NCBI GenBank assembly: GCA_041432705.1
Contig: JAPWAE010000011.1
Span: 1-62,458 of the forward strand
From: Pauljensenia sp018375675
Lineage (GTDB): Bacteria > Actinomycetota > Actinomycetes > Actinomycetales > Actinomycetaceae
Reading direction: 5' to 3'
DNA: 62,458 nt
Part shown: positions 22,321 to 31,407 of the stretch, in pieces
Layout of the letters: the number at the start of each line of letters is the position of its first letter
Numbering within the stretch: position 1 is the first letter of the stretch
The notes under the pieces: generated by a model
Told to the model about the DNA's origin: nothing
Seen by the model: the letters and a program-made list of their open reading frames with translations, nothing else
The model's database searches: none
Program-made: the position numbers and the translations under genes

Positions 22321-24381
22321 TCACGCCTCCTTGGGGGACACGGTCACGACCGTGTCAGTGATACCCACCGGGCCGGGGGCGGCCGGGGTGATCTCGCCGA
22401 ACTTCTTCTTGTTCGTCACGACCATCGGGGTGATGGTGTCGTAGCCGGCCTCGCGGATGACATCCCAGTCAACCTCAGCCAGGACGTCGCCGCGCTTGAC
22501 GACGTCGCCCTTGGCAACGCGAGGCGTGAAGCCCTTGCCCTCCAGCTTGACGGTGTCCATGCCGATGTGGATGAGCACCTGGACGCCGGACGCGGACTTG
22601 ATGCCGTAGGCGTGGCCCGTCGGGAATACGACGGACACCTTGCCGTCGCACGGGGCAACAACCACGGCGCCAGCGGCGGGGGACACGGCGATGCCGGGGC
22701 CGAGCGCGCCGGCGGCAAAGGCCTCGTCGGCAACGTCCGACAGCGCAACAGTGGTACCCGCCATGGGGGAGGTGAGCGTCAGGTCAGCCTTCGCCTCGTT
22801 GCTGAACTCGGGAGCGGCCTCGGCCACCGGAGCGGCAGCGGGTGCGGGAGCGGCGGACGGAGCAACCGCGGGGGCGTCGTCCTCGAGGAGGGACTTCTTG
22901 GCGCGAGCCTCAGCCTTCTGCTCCTTCGTACGGTAGTCGAAGAAGACGACCATCAGGAAGGCGGTGAAGAACGCGGCGGCAATACCCAGGCTGTAGACGG
23001 CCATGGGGGAGAAGACAGGGATCGTCAGCAGCGACGTGAATACGAAGGTGTGGGTGATCACGCCGCGACCGATGCCGATGACCAGACCACCGACGACACA
23101 GCCGGTGAGCATCAGCGGGTAGATGCGCTTGAAGCGCAGATGGATGCCGTACAGGGACGGCTCGGAGATGCCACCGAAGAGGCCGGCCGCCAGGGCGCCG
23201 GACGCGGTCTGACGCATGTCGGTGTCGCGGTCGCGGATCGACAGGAAGAGAACGCCGGCGGTGGCGCCGAAGCAGGCGAAGTTCCACGCGCCCATGGGGC
23301 CCTGGATGAAGTCTGAACCCGTCGAGGCGATGTTCGCCAGCTGCAGGGCGTTGAGCGGCCAGTGCAGACCCAGCGGCACCAGGAAGGGGTAGATGATCGG
23401 AATGATGATCGCGAAGAGGATGGGGGCGTGGCCGTTGAGCCAGGCCAGGCCGCCACCCAGACCGTTACCGATCCAGATCGACAGGGGGCCGATCAGGAAG
23501 GCGGTCAGCGGCATGATGATGATGAAGGAGATGAAGGGGACGAACACCATCTGGACGTTCGCCGGGATGATCTTCTTCAGGCCCTTGTAGACCAGCGCCA
23601 GGATCGGCACCATGAGCAGCGGCACGAAGACCTGGCCGCCGTAGTCGGACAGCTGCAGAGGCAGGCTGCCGATCAGCGGAACATTGTCGATCTGGGTCGT
23701 GCACTGCAGCAGGTCGTCGCGGCCTTCGACGAGCTGGATGCAGGTGGTGGCGGGGAACTTGTTAACGTTGCTCAGGCCCAGGAAGTTGGGGGTGAGCAGC
23801 GACAGGATGACGGCGGTGCCGACCCAGGGGTCGATGTCCAGCTTCTTGGAGGCGTTGTAGGCGACCATGGCGGGCAGGAAGTAGAAGACCGCGCGCCACA
23901 TGGAGTTGACGTAGCCCAGCCACACCGGGATGGTCTCGGCGCGTGTGTTGACGATGCCGAAAGCTTCCAGGACCGCCAGGAACGCCAGGATCAGGGACGC
24001 GCCGAGGAGGACTGGCAGCAGCGGGCGGAACGAGTCCGACAGGTACTCGAAGAAAGCGTCAACGATGGCGTTCTTGCCGCGAGCCTTTGCGCGGGCGGCG
24101 GCCTTGACGTCATCGTTTGAGGCTGCGGCGCCCGACTTCATTGACGGCAGGTTGTTGATCTCGTTGAAGACCGACTGCACGGCACCGCCGATAACGATCT
24201 GGTAGCGGTCTCCCGACTGCGGGACGGCACCGAGGACGCCGTCAATGGCCTCGACTCGGTCCTTGTCGATGATCGATGCGTCGTTGAGTTCGAAGCGCAG
24301 ACGCGTCGCGCAGTGGGTGAAGTGGGTGATGTTGCCGGGGCCACCGACTGCATCGAGGATTTCCTGTGCCGTGTTGGACAC
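22321..24381 (-). CDS. PTS transporter EIIBCA, beta-glucoside family
   Basis: This 686-aa fused permease imports and phosphorylates a sugar. The EIIB domain is at residues 1-85 with the phospho-Cys24 in HCATRLRF. EIIC spans about 105-470 with ten or so membrane segments and GGISEPSLYGIHLR. A Pro/Ala linker leads to EIIA at about 550-686 with the phospho-His in VLIHIGMDTVKLEGKGF. This order and the CATRLR motif are those of BglF/BglP or trehalose-type systems; substrate is not fixed by sequence. GTG 24381 was chosen because GGAAGGAG lies 6 nt upstream. No LicT-type antiterminator or phospho-glycosidase is adjacent. Confidence 0.9.
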   Translation of the reverse strand: MSNTAQEILDAVGGPGNITHFTHCATRLRFELNDASIIDKDRVEAIDGVLGAVPQSGDRYQIVIGGAVQSVFNEINNLPSMKSGAAASNDDVKAAARAKARGKNAIVDAFFEYLSDSFRPLLPVLLGASLILAFLAVLEAFGIVNTRAETIPVWLGYVNSMWRAVFYFLPAMVAYNASKKLDIDPWVGTAVILSLLTPNFLGLSNVNKFPATTCIQLVEGRDDLLQCTTQIDNVPLIGSLPLQLSDYGGQVFVPLLMVPILALVYKGLKKIIPANVQMVFVPFISFIIIMPLTAFLIGPLSIWIGNGLGGGLAWLNGHAPILFAIIIPIIYPFLVPLGLHWPLNALQLANIASTGSDFIQGPMGAWNFACFGATAGVLFLSIRDRDTDMRQTASGALAAGLFGGISEPSLYGIHLRFKRIYPLMLTGCVVGGLVIGIGRGVITHTFVFTSLLTIPVFSPMAVYSLGIAAAFFTAFLMVVFFDYRTKEQKAEARAKKSLLEDDAPAVAPSAAPAPAAAPVAEAAPEFSNEAKADLTLTSPMAGTTVALSDVADEAFAAGALGPGIAVSPAAGAVVVAPCDGKVSVVFPTGHAYGIKSASGVQVLIHIGMDTVKLEGKGFTPRVAKGDVVKRGDVLAEVDWDVIREAGYDTITPMVVTNKKKFGEITPAAPGPVGITDTVVTVSPKEA

Positions 24382-24435
24382 GCGGGACTCCTTCCGTGGA
24401 TGAGGATTCGACGCTGAATGCGACTCTTGACAATT

Positions 24436-24455
24436 AGCATGTTTGAACAAATGCT
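24436..24455. promoter_or_regulatory. Inverted repeat upstream of the PTS gene
   Basis: AGCAT (24436-24440) and ATGCT (24451-24455) flank an AT-rich centre about 55 bp upstream of the PTS start. This is a weak candidate operator. Confidence 0.25.
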
Positions 24456-24553
24456 GAAAGATCCGACGTGGTATCTCACAGTACTTTGTCGGTAATTTGT
24501 GGCGCTTTGACAGTAACGAGGCACGGGCTCGTTCTGTGCAGGCGTTTCCCTAG

Positions 24554-24559
24554 TAACAT
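24554..24559 (+). promoter_or_regulatory. -10 box for leaderless dgt
   Basis: TAACAT ends 6 nt before the GTG at 24566. No ribosome-binding site lies between. Confidence 0.5.
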
Positions 24560-24565
24560 GGCCCC

Positions 24566-25870
24566 GTGAATGAGTTTTCCTTGGCGATCCCCGGTGTTGA
24601 TGGTGGCGACGCGCGCCGCCCGTACGCGGCCGCCGATTCCGAGCGCTGGGTGCCCGAAGACCACAAGTCCTCCGAGCGCACCGAGTTTGAGCGCGACCGC
24701 GCGCGCATCCTCCACTCCTCGGCGCTGCGTCGCCTCGGCGAAAAGACGCAGGTGCTGGGCCCGATCTCGGACGACTTCGTGCGCACTCGCCTCACGCACT
24801 CCCTCGAGGTCGCCCAGGTGGGCCGTGAGCTCGGCAAGGAGCTGGGGGCCGACCCGGATGTCGTGGACGCGGCGTGTCTGTCCCACGACCTCGGCCATCC
24901 TCCCTTCGGGCATAACGGCGAGCGCGCGCTCGACGCGGCGGCCGCCACGATCGGCGGGTTTGAGGGCAACGCCCAGACCCTGCGCGTCGTCACCCGCCTA
25001 GAGCCCAAGGTCATCGGCGCGGGTGGTATTCCTGCGGGCCTGAACCTGACGCGGGCGACCCTGGACGCGATCTGCAAGTACCCGTGGGTCAAGGCCGGCG
25101 GCCCGGACCTGGCCAAGTCGACGCGCAAGTACTCCGTGTACCCCGACGACGCGCCCGTGTTCGCGTGGATGCGCCAGGGCGCGCCCGCCGGGCGGCGATG
25201 CCTGGAAGCCCAGATCATGGACCTATCGGACGACATCGCCTACTCGGTGCACGACGTGGAGGACGCGGTCGCGACCCGCAAGCTGGACCCCTCCGACCTC
25301 TTCGATGATGCGCACTGCTCGGCGGTCGTGGCCTCGACCCTGGACTGGTACGGGCCCTCGGTGGCGCGCTCGGACCTGGAGGAGGCCCTCGAGCGCATCG
25401 TCTCCATGCCCGTGTGGCTGCACTCCTTCGACGGCTCCTACGCTTCCCTCGCGCACCTCAAGGACGCGACGAGCGAGCTGATCGGTCGCTTCTGCTCGGC
25501 GACCGTGGCCGCCACGCGTGAGACCTTCGGGCACGAGCCGCTGGGCCGCTACCGTGCGGACCTTGTCGTGCCGCGCGAGGTGCGCGCCGAGATTCAGATC
25601 CTCAAGGGCATGGCCGTCCACTACGTCATGAGCCCGCGCGAGACCGAGCCGGTCTACTACCAGCAGCGCACGCTCCTGGCCGACCTCGTCGACGCCCTCT
25701 ACGAGGCCGGGGCCGATGCCCTGGAGCCCGTGTTCGCCGCGCAATGGCGGGCCGCCTCCGACGACGGTGTGCGCCTGCGCGCGGTCATCGACCAGGTCGC
25801 CTCGCTCACCGACGTGTCGGCCTCCGCGTGGCATGCCCGCTGGTGTGGCATGCTGTCTTCGCAGCTGTGA
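24566..25870 (+). CDS. dgt: Deoxyguanosinetriphosphate triphosphohydrolase-like protein
   Basis: This 434-aa HD-domain hydrolase cleaves dNTPs to nucleoside and triphosphate. It carries LHSSALRRLGEKTQV, TRLTHSLEVAQVGREL with the first His, and CLSHDLGHPPFGHNGE with the HD pair, and further downstream LMDLSDDIAYS-type residues (MDLSDDIAYSVHD). The length suits the actinobacterial dGTPase-like family. It is followed 45 bp later by dnaG, a common pairing in actinobacteria. The GTG start has a -10 box 6 nt upstream. Confidence 0.94.
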   Translation: MNEFSLAIPGVDGGDARRPYAAADSERWVPEDHKSSERTEFERDRARILHSSALRRLGEKTQVLGPISDDFVRTRLTHSLEVAQVGRELGKELGADPDVVDAACLSHDLGHPPFGHNGERALDAAAATIGGFEGNAQTLRVVTRLEPKVIGAGGIPAGLNLTRATLDAICKYPWVKAGGPDLAKSTRKYSVYPDDAPVFAWMRQGAPAGRRCLEAQIMDLSDDIAYSVHDVEDAVATRKLDPSDLFDDAHCSAVVASTLDWYGPSVARSDLEEALERIVSMPVWLHSFDGSYASLAHLKDATSELIGRFCSATVAATRETFGHEPLGRYRADLVVPREVRAEIQILKGMAVHYVMSPRETEPVYYQQRTLLADLVDALYEAGADALEPVFAAQWRAASDDGVRLRAVIDQVASLTDVSASAWHARWCGMLSSQL

Positions 25871-25903
25871 GCATGATTGGACGCAGACGCGGGCGGGCAT
25901 CGG

Positions 25904-25909
25904 TAGACT
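25904..25909 (+). promoter_or_regulatory. -10 box for leaderless dnaG
   Basis: TAGACT ends 6 nt before ATG 25916, with no ribosome-binding site between. Confidence 0.55.
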
Positions 25910-25915
25910 GAGATC

Positions 25916-27886
25916 ATGGCGGGTCTGATTCGTAAGGACGACATCGAAGCGGTACGTAACGCAGTGAAGATCGACGAGATCATCGGCGAACACGTAGCGC
26001 TTCGACCCGCGGGTATCGGCTCCTTGAAGGGCCTGTGCCCCTTCCATGACGAGCGCACCCCCTCCTTCAACGTGCGCCCCCACCTGGGCATGTTCCACTG
26101 CTTCGGGTGCGGTGAAAGCGGAGATGTCATCTCCTTCGTGCAAAAGATCGACCACCTGCCCTTCACTGAGGCGGTTGAGATGCTGGCGGCGAAGGCCGGG
26201 ATCACCCTCCACTACGAGGAGGGCGGGGCGCGCGTGCGCACCGAGGAGCCGGGCAAGCGCCAGCGCCTCCTCGACGCCCACCGCGTGGCCGAAGAGTTCT
26301 ACCAGCAGCAGCTGGCCTCCCCCGAGGCGCACAAGGGCCGCACGTTCCTCGCCGAGCGTGGCTTTACCCAGGCGATGTGCGCGCATTTTGGGGTCGGCTA
26401 TGCCCCGGCCTCGTGGGATTCCCTCACCCGCCACCTGCGTTCCAAGGGCTTCACGGACCAGGAGATCCAGATTTCGGGCCTGGGGTCGCAGGGAAACCGC
26501 GGCGTGTACGACCGCTTCCGTGGGCGCCTCGTGTGGCCGATCCGCGATATCACGGGCGCGACGGTGGGTTTCGGCGCGCGTCGCCTGGATGACAGCGACA
26601 AGGAATCGCCCAAGTACCTGAACACCCCCGAGACGCCGATCTATAAGAAGTCGCAGCTCCTGTACGGCCTGGACCTGGCGAAGAAGACGATCGCGACCGA
26701 ACACAAGGTCGTCATCGTCGAGGGCTACACGGATGTCATGGCCGCACACGTCGCGGGCGTGACGAACGCCGTGGCCACGTGTGGCACCGCCTTTGGCTCC
26801 GAGCACGTCAAGATCATTCGCCGACTGCTGGGCGACCATGCGGATCCTGCCGCCGGCGTGCTCCTGTCCACGGGACGAGCGCACGGATCGGAGGTCATCT
26901 TCACCTTCGACGGCGACAGCGCCGGGCAAAAGGCTGCGCTGCGCGCCTACGGCGAGGACCAGAACTTTGCGGCCCAGACCTTCGTGGCGGTGGCGCCGGG
27001 TGGCCAGGACCCCTGCGACCTGCGCCTATCCCAGGGCGATCAGGCGATCGTCGACCTGGTGAACTCGCGCATTCCGCTCTTTGAGTTCGCGATTCGCTCC
27101 GTCCTGTCGCAGATGGACCTGCGCAGCGCCGAGGGCCGCGTGCAGGGTCTGCGCGCCTCGTCCGGCATCGTCGCGCACATCAAGGACCGTGCCCTGCGCG
27201 CCGAGTACACGCGCCAGCTGGCCGGGTGGCTCGGCATGGACATCCCCACGGTCGAGCAGGCGATCCGCGCGGCCGGCCGCGTCGAGGTCATCGCGCACGA
27301 GGCGCGCCCGGGCGAGATCGAGATGGCGGGCGCGGGCCGCCCCGTGCCTGCGCCCGAGCGCCGAGGCCCCGAGGACCCTGTGAGCCGCATTGAGCGCCAG
27401 GCTCTCGAGGCCGTCCTCCAGCACCCGCTGTACGCCGTGGGATCGGGCTTCGAGGAGCTTGACGGGCAGTCCTTCACCGTGCCCACGCACCGCGCCGTCC
27501 ACGACGCGATCCGCGCGGTCGGCGGGCTCGACGCCTTCACGCAGATGATGCGCCAGGCCGAGGCCCACTTCGGCCCGGGCGAAAACGCTACTCTCGCGGC
27601 CTCGCGCCACTTCGTCCAGGTGGTCCTCGAGACCGCCGGCGAGTTCATCGGCCCCGCCGTCACCCAGCTGGCCGTCGCGCCCCTGCCCGTCGCGGGCGAG
27701 GCGGACGTGCGCTCGTACTGCCGCGGCGTCGTCGCAGCGATGGTGCGCATGGACCTGACCCGCAAGCTCGGCGAGGCCCGCGCGGCCCTGTCGCGCCTGA
27801 GCGAGGATGACCCCACCTACTCCGAGACGTTCCGGGAGCTCATGCGCCTGGAGCAACGCCGGCAAAACTACACCGAAAGGGACTAA
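25916..27886 (+). CDS. dnaG: DNA primase
   Basis: This 656-aa replicative primase makes RNA primers. The zinc-binding domain is CPFHDERTPSF...MFHCFGCGESGD (residues ~41-68). The RNA polymerase core has VVIVEGYTDVMAAH (TOPRIM Glu) and FTFDGDSAGQKAA (TOPRIM Asp pair), and a C-terminal helicase-interaction domain follows from about residue 480. All key residues are present and the length is normal. It is followed after only 3 bp by luxS, so the two are probably co-transcribed. Confidence 0.97.
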   Translation: MAGLIRKDDIEAVRNAVKIDEIIGEHVALRPAGIGSLKGLCPFHDERTPSFNVRPHLGMFHCFGCGESGDVISFVQKIDHLPFTEAVEMLAAKAGITLHYEEGGARVRTEEPGKRQRLLDAHRVAEEFYQQQLASPEAHKGRTFLAERGFTQAMCAHFGVGYAPASWDSLTRHLRSKGFTDQEIQISGLGSQGNRGVYDRFRGRLVWPIRDITGATVGFGARRLDDSDKESPKYLNTPETPIYKKSQLLYGLDLAKKTIATEHKVVIVEGYTDVMAAHVAGVTNAVATCGTAFGSEHVKIIRRLLGDHADPAAGVLLSTGRAHGSEVIFTFDGDSAGQKAALRAYGEDQNFAAQTFVAVAPGGQDPCDLRLSQGDQAIVDLVNSRIPLFEFAIRSVLSQMDLRSAEGRVQGLRASSGIVAHIKDRALRAEYTRQLAGWLGMDIPTVEQAIRAAGRVEVIAHEARPGEIEMAGAGRPVPAPERRGPEDPVSRIERQALEAVLQHPLYAVGSGFEELDGQSFTVPTHRAVHDAIRAVGGLDAFTQMMRQAEAHFGPGENATLAASRHFVQVVLETAGEFIGPAVTQLAVAPLPVAGEADVRSYCRGVVAAMVRMDLTRKLGEARAALSRLSEDDPTYSETFRELMRLEQRRQNYTERD

Positions 27887-27889
27887 CCG

Positions 27890-28369
27890 ATGGCTGAAGT
27901 TGAGAGCTTTACCCTGGACCACACCGCAGTGAAGGCGCCCTACGTGCGCCTCATCAACGTGGAGGCCGGCCCGAAGGGCGACCAGATTTCAAACTTCGAT
28001 GTGCGCCTCCTCCAGCCCAACGCCGGGGAGATCCCGACCTCGGGCCTGCACACGATCGAGCATCTGCTGGCCTCCCTGCTGCGCGACCGCATCGACGGCG
28101 TCATCGACTGCTCGCCGTTCGGCTGCCGCACGGGCTTTCACCTGATCATGTGGGGCACCCCCTCGGTGCGCGAGGTGACCGAGGCTCTGGCCTCCTCCCT
28201 GCACGCGATCGCCGAGGAGGTCACCTGGGAGGACGTGCCCGGCACCGATGCGTACTCGTGTGGCAACTACCGCGACCACTCGCTGTTCAGCGCCCGCGAG
28301 TGGAGCCGCGCGATCCTCGAGCAGGGCTTCTCCCTGGACGCCTTCGAGCGCGTCGACGTTATCCACTGA
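27890..28369 (+). CDS. luxS: S-ribosylhomocysteine lyase
   Basis: LuxS cleaves S-ribosylhomocysteine to homocysteine and DPD, the AI-2 precursor, in the activated methyl cycle. The 159-aa protein has metal ligands His54 and His58 (H54TIEH58), catalytic Glu57, catalytic Cys79 in GCRTGF and the third ligand Cys124 in YSCGNYRDH. It starts 3 bp after the dnaG stop, with a GAAAGG site inside the end of dnaG. A methionine-type methyltransferase gene is at 41.9 kb; no pfs gene is in the window. Confidence 0.97.
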   Translation: MAEVESFTLDHTAVKAPYVRLINVEAGPKGDQISNFDVRLLQPNAGEIPTSGLHTIEHLLASLLRDRIDGVIDCSPFGCRTGFHLIMWGTPSVREVTEALASSLHAIAEEVTWEDVPGTDAYSCGNYRDHSLFSAREWSRAILEQGFSLDAFERVDVIH

Positions 28370-28396
28370 TTCCGAGCGTTCGCCTGGATACGGAAG

Positions 28397-28425
28397 CGGG
28401 ACCCATCCGGTGAGGATGGGTCCCG
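28397..28425 (+). terminator. Terminator of dnaG-luxS
   Basis: CGGGACCCATCC and GGATGGGTCCCG form a perfect 12-bp stem with loop GGTGA, followed by TTGTCG, 27 bp after the luxS stop. Confidence 0.85.
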
Positions 28426-28486
28426 TTGTCGTCTGAGGACGCGCGTGCGAGGGGAGCGTACCCGGAAGGGGCCTCGGCCTCGTCGA

Positions 28487-28984
28487 TCAGTCCAGGCCGA
28501 CCGCGTCGCGCACGCGGGCCTCCAGTGCGTCCGCCTCGCGCTGCCCGTCGGCATCCAGCGGCCCGTCGGCCGTCAGCACCGAGAACAGGCCGTCCTCGCC
28601 GCGGCGCACCCACGCCGTCACCGTCGTCCCATTGCCCACCTCCACCTGGGAGTGCAGGACGATCGAGTGGTTTACGAACTCGCTCGTATGACGCATGAAG
28701 TCCTCCGGGTCACCCTTCCCGCGCCCCGCCAGGGCCGGGCGGGCCGGATCCACCCACTCGAGGGCGAAGAGCGAGCCCTCGGCCTCCCAGCGCGCCCGCG
28801 CCACGTCGTACCAGGGGAACACCTCGAGGGTGGGCTCCCCGTCCGCCGACGAGGCCTCGGCGCCGAAGACGTACAGGCCCGACTTCGCGGCCGCCATCCA
28901 GCGCCCGTCCTCGAGCTCCAGGCCGGGGGAGCGGCGCTCGCGGGAGGGTAGGGCAGAGGTCAGAGAATCAGGCAGAGTCGTCAT
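28487..28984 (-). CDS. Conserved actinobacterial protein of unknown function
   Basis: This 165-aa soluble protein has no recognised domain. It reads as a mixed alpha/beta protein (LELEDGRWMAAAKSGLYVF, FPWYDVARARWEAEGSLFAL, FVNHSIVLHSQVEV) ending in an acidic helix. Start ATG 28984 was chosen because TACGAT lies exactly 6 nt upstream, the leaderless pattern of the window. It is transcribed alone, convergent with luxS. Its stop directly abuts a GCCTCGGCCTCGTC variant of the recurrent word. I cannot assign a function. Confidence 0.7.
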   Translation of the reverse strand: MTTLPDSLTSALPSRERRSPGLELEDGRWMAAAKSGLYVFGAEASSADGEPTLEVFPWYDVARARWEAEGSLFALEWVDPARPALAGRGKGDPEDFMRHTSEFVNHSIVLHSQVEVGNGTTVTAWVRRGEDGLFSVLTADGPLDADGQREADALEARVRDAVGLD

Positions 28985-28990
28985 GCGTTG

Positions 28991-28996
28991 ATCGTA
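28991..28996 (-). promoter_or_regulatory. -10 box for the leaderless gene at 28984
   Basis: On the minus strand TACGAT ends 6 nt before ATG 28984. Confidence 0.5.
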
Positions 28997-29181
28997 TCCT
29001 TTCGGGCCGAAGTGTGCGGTGATGGGCCGTAGGGATCGGGCTGCGATGGGCGAAGCATGTAGGGGTGAGAACGTCCACAGGGAGCGGGGGAGTGGGTCAC
29101 ATGCCGAAATCAATCGGCCACAATGCGGACGGCGGGCATATTCTGGCTTCATATTTGTGAAAAACCACGACAGGAGACCCC

Positions 29182-30330
29182 ATGGCATCGACGCAGCACA
29201 CCCCCACGGAACTTGAGGCTGCCGGCGACCTGGTACTTCCCGCCGCCGACGAGCTGGCCGGTCGTTTCCCCCTGACCCCCAACGCTCACCCGGCGACGCC
29301 GGAAGAGTACAACGAGATCATGTCGACCCTGGCCTTCGGCAAGAAGTTCACGGACCACATGGCCCACATGCGCTGGACCCGCGAGGGTGGCTGGGACGAC
29401 CGCGGCGTCATCCCCTACGGCCCGCTCGAGCTGACCCCCGGTGCCTCCGTCTTCCACTACTGCCAGTCCGTGTTCGAGGGCATCAAGGCCTACAAGCGCG
29501 AGGACGGCTCCGTGTGGACCTTCCGCCCCGGCTACAACGCCGCGCGCCTGAACCACTCGGCCCGTCGCCTGGCCTTGCCCGAGCTGAGCCGCGAGGACTT
29601 CGTGGCCTCCCTCGTGGACTACGTGCGCGCCGATGTCAAGTGGGTTCCCGAGGTCGATGGCTCGTCCCTCTACCTGCGTCCCTTCATGTTCGCCTCCGAG
29701 GAGTTCGTGGGCGTCCACCCCGCCGGCGTCGTCGACTACTACGTCATCGGCTCGCCGTCGGGCCCCTACTTCAAGGGCGGCCTGTCGGGCGTGGCCATCT
29801 GGGTGGAGCGCGAGTACCACCGCGCCGGCCCCGGCGGCACCGGCAGCGCCAAGGCGGGCGGCAACTACGCGGCCTCCCTGCTGCCCCAGATCCAGGCCGA
29901 GGCCAAGGGCTTCTCCCAGGTCTGCTTCCTGGACACCTACGAGGGCAAGTACCTCGAGGAACTGGGCGGCATGAACATGTTCGTCGTCATGGCCGATGGA
30001 ACCATCCGCACCCCCGAGCTCACCGGCGTCATCCTTGAGGGTGGCACGCGCAGCGCGATTCTGCGCATGCTGCGCGACCAGGGCGTGGACGTGCGCGAGG
30101 AGAAGATCGCCCTGTCCGAGGTCGTGGATGGCATCCGCTCTGGTGCGGTCGCCGAGGTCTTCGCCTGTGGCACGGCCGCCGTGGTCACCCCGATCACGCG
30201 CCTGGCTGGCGATGACTTCGATGTGGAGATCGAGGTGGGGGAGAAGACCCGCGAGATCCACAAGCACCTGACTGACATCCAGTGGGGCCGCGCCGAGGAT
30301 CCCTACGGCTGGACGTACCGCCTGGTCTGA
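29182..30330 (+). CDS. ilvE: Branched-chain amino acid aminotransferase
   Basis: This class IV PLP enzyme performs the last step of Ile/Leu/Val synthesis and the first of their breakdown. The 382-aa protein has MRWTREGGWDDRGVIPYGPL, the substrate loop HYCQSVFEGIKAYKREDG, the PLP-lysine region AKAGGNYAAS, and EELGGMNMFVVM near the cofactor. The length and sequence type match the eukaryote-like actinobacterial IlvE. ATG 29182 follows AGGAGA. It is monocistronic with a strong terminator. ilvD lies 14 kb away rather than in an operon with it. Confidence 0.96.
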   Translation: MASTQHTPTELEAAGDLVLPAADELAGRFPLTPNAHPATPEEYNEIMSTLAFGKKFTDHMAHMRWTREGGWDDRGVIPYGPLELTPGASVFHYCQSVFEGIKAYKREDGSVWTFRPGYNAARLNHSARRLALPELSREDFVASLVDYVRADVKWVPEVDGSSLYLRPFMFASEEFVGVHPAGVVDYYVIGSPSGPYFKGGLSGVAIWVEREYHRAGPGGTGSAKAGGNYAASLLPQIQAEAKGFSQVCFLDTYEGKYLEELGGMNMFVVMADGTIRTPELTGVILEGGTRSAILRMLRDQGVDVREEKIALSEVVDGIRSGAVAEVFACGTAAVVTPITRLAGDDFDVEIEVGEKTREIHKHLTDIQWGRAEDPYGWTYRLV

Positions 30331-30348
30331 GCATGATCGCTTGAGGGA

Positions 30349-30387
30349 GCCACGGCCTCGTCGATTGCACGAGGCCGTGGCTTCTTT
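30349..30387 (+). terminator. Terminator of ilvE
   Basis: GCCACGGCCTCGT (30349-30361) and ACGAGGCCGTGGC (30369-30381) form a perfect 13-bp stem, followed by TTCTTT. Both arms are the recurrent word. Confidence 0.92.
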
Positions 30388-30413
30388 ATGTAGTCACGAT
30401 GCGAAATTGGTCG

Positions 30414-31319
30414 TTACCGGTCAGTTCGCGCGATGACGTCCAGGAAGTCCCGTATGTGAGGGGGCGGAGTCGTCCCGGCCCAGATGGCGGTGAGCGGGCG
30501 GGTGATCTGGAGATTGTTGATCCGAACTCGCACGAGTCGGCCGGCGCGGGCGTCCTCGGACACGGCGAGGGAGCTCAACGCGCCGGGGGCTATGCCGGCC
30601 ATAATCGCGCTGCGAACGCCGAGCGTGGTCGTCAGCACGGCTGCGGGCTCGGCTGCGAGGGGAAAGCCCGCCTCGGTGAGGGCGTTCTCGAGCGCTTGTC
30701 GGGTGCCGCTGCCGGTCTCGCGGAGCACCAACCCAGTGCCCGCCAGTTCACGGACGGACACCCGGCGGGTCTTCGCCCATCGGTGACCGTGCTGCACAAC
30801 GACTTCGATGGTGTCGTAAGCGACGGTGACCGACCGGAGGCCGGCGGGAACGACAGGGGTCTCGATGAGCCCGAGGTCTGCGGTTCCCTCGCGTATGGCC
30901 TCGACGACCGTGCTGCTGTTGGCGGCTGTGAGTTGAACGACCGGGCCGTCATTGCCGTGAGAGATGCGCCACCGGGCGATCCAATCCGGTAGGAGGTGTT
31001 CTGCGATCGTGAGGCTCGCGGCGATGCGCATCATCTTCCCGCGATCCGTGCGGAGCGAGTTGACAGCATCCGAGAACTCGTCGGCCGCTGTCAGCAGCGT
31101 TGTTCCCCAGCCAACAACCAGCTCGCCTGTCGGAGTCAGTCGGGAGCCCCGTGCGGAACGCACCAGCAGTCGCATGCGCAGATCTTTTTCCAGGTTCCGG
31201 ATGCGCAGAGATATCGCCTGCTGACTCACGCCCAACTGCGCGCTTGCCGCCGACATGCTGCCTTCCTTCGCGACGAGCGCCAAGACTCGCAGTGCCTCCA
31301 AGTCCGGCTCGTAGTGCAT
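30414..31319 (-). CDS. LysR-family transcriptional regulator
   Basis: This 301-aa LysR regulator has the N-terminal helix-turn-helix GSMSAASAQLGVSQQAISLRI (about residues 21-40) and an effector domain with the type LTAANSSTVVEAIREGTADLGLIETP. ATG 31319 follows GGGAGG; a longer frame adds eight unsupported residues. It is divergent from the YeiH-like exporter, with an inverted repeat between them, so it most likely controls that gene. In relatives such pairs respond to sulfur compounds, but the effector here is unknown. Codon choice (more CGG/CCG) differs slightly from neighbours. Confidence 0.9.
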   Translation of the reverse strand: MHYEPDLEALRVLALVAKEGSMSAASAQLGVSQQAISLRIRNLEKDLRMRLLVRSARGSRLTPTGELVVGWGTTLLTAADEFSDAVNSLRTDRGKMMRIAASLTIAEHLLPDWIARWRISHGNDGPVVQLTAANSSTVVEAIREGTADLGLIETPVVPAGLRSVTVAYDTIEVVVQHGHRWAKTRRVSVRELAGTGLVLRETGSGTRQALENALTEAGFPLAAEPAAVLTTTLGVRSAIMAGIAPGALSSLAVSEDARAGRLVRVRINNLQITRPLTAIWAGTTPPPHIRDFLDVIARTDR

Positions 31320-31335
31320 CTTCCGCCTCCCAGCC

Positions 31336-31350
31336 ACAAGCATAACTTGT
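31336..31350. promoter_or_regulatory. LysR-box candidate in the divergent promoter
   Basis: ACAAG-CATAA-CTTGT is a perfect 5-bp inverted repeat with a 5-bp AT-rich centre between the two divergent starts, 17 bp from the LysR start codon. The position suits autoregulation. Confidence 0.5.
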
Positions 31351-31395
31351 ATAGCGGACCGTATCTGCCTCTACTCGCGCAAGCGAGTCCCAGGA

Positions 31396-31401
31396 AACAA
31401 T
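31396..31401 (+). promoter_or_regulatory. -10 box for the leaderless YeiH-like gene
   Basis: AACAAT ends 6 nt before ATG 31408; no ribosome site is seen. Confidence 0.4.
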
Positions 31402-31407
31402 GGATGC

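Noticed and set aside
22186..23316. 376-codon open frame on the plus strand
   Set aside because: Antisense to the EIIA/EIIC part of the PTS gene; no recognisable protein.
25703..25720. Copy of the recurrent word in dgt
   Set aside because: Only GAGGCCGGGGCC matches; Glu-Ala-Gly-Ala in preferred codons explains it. Short matches to GACGAGGCC in coding sequence were excluded for the same reason.
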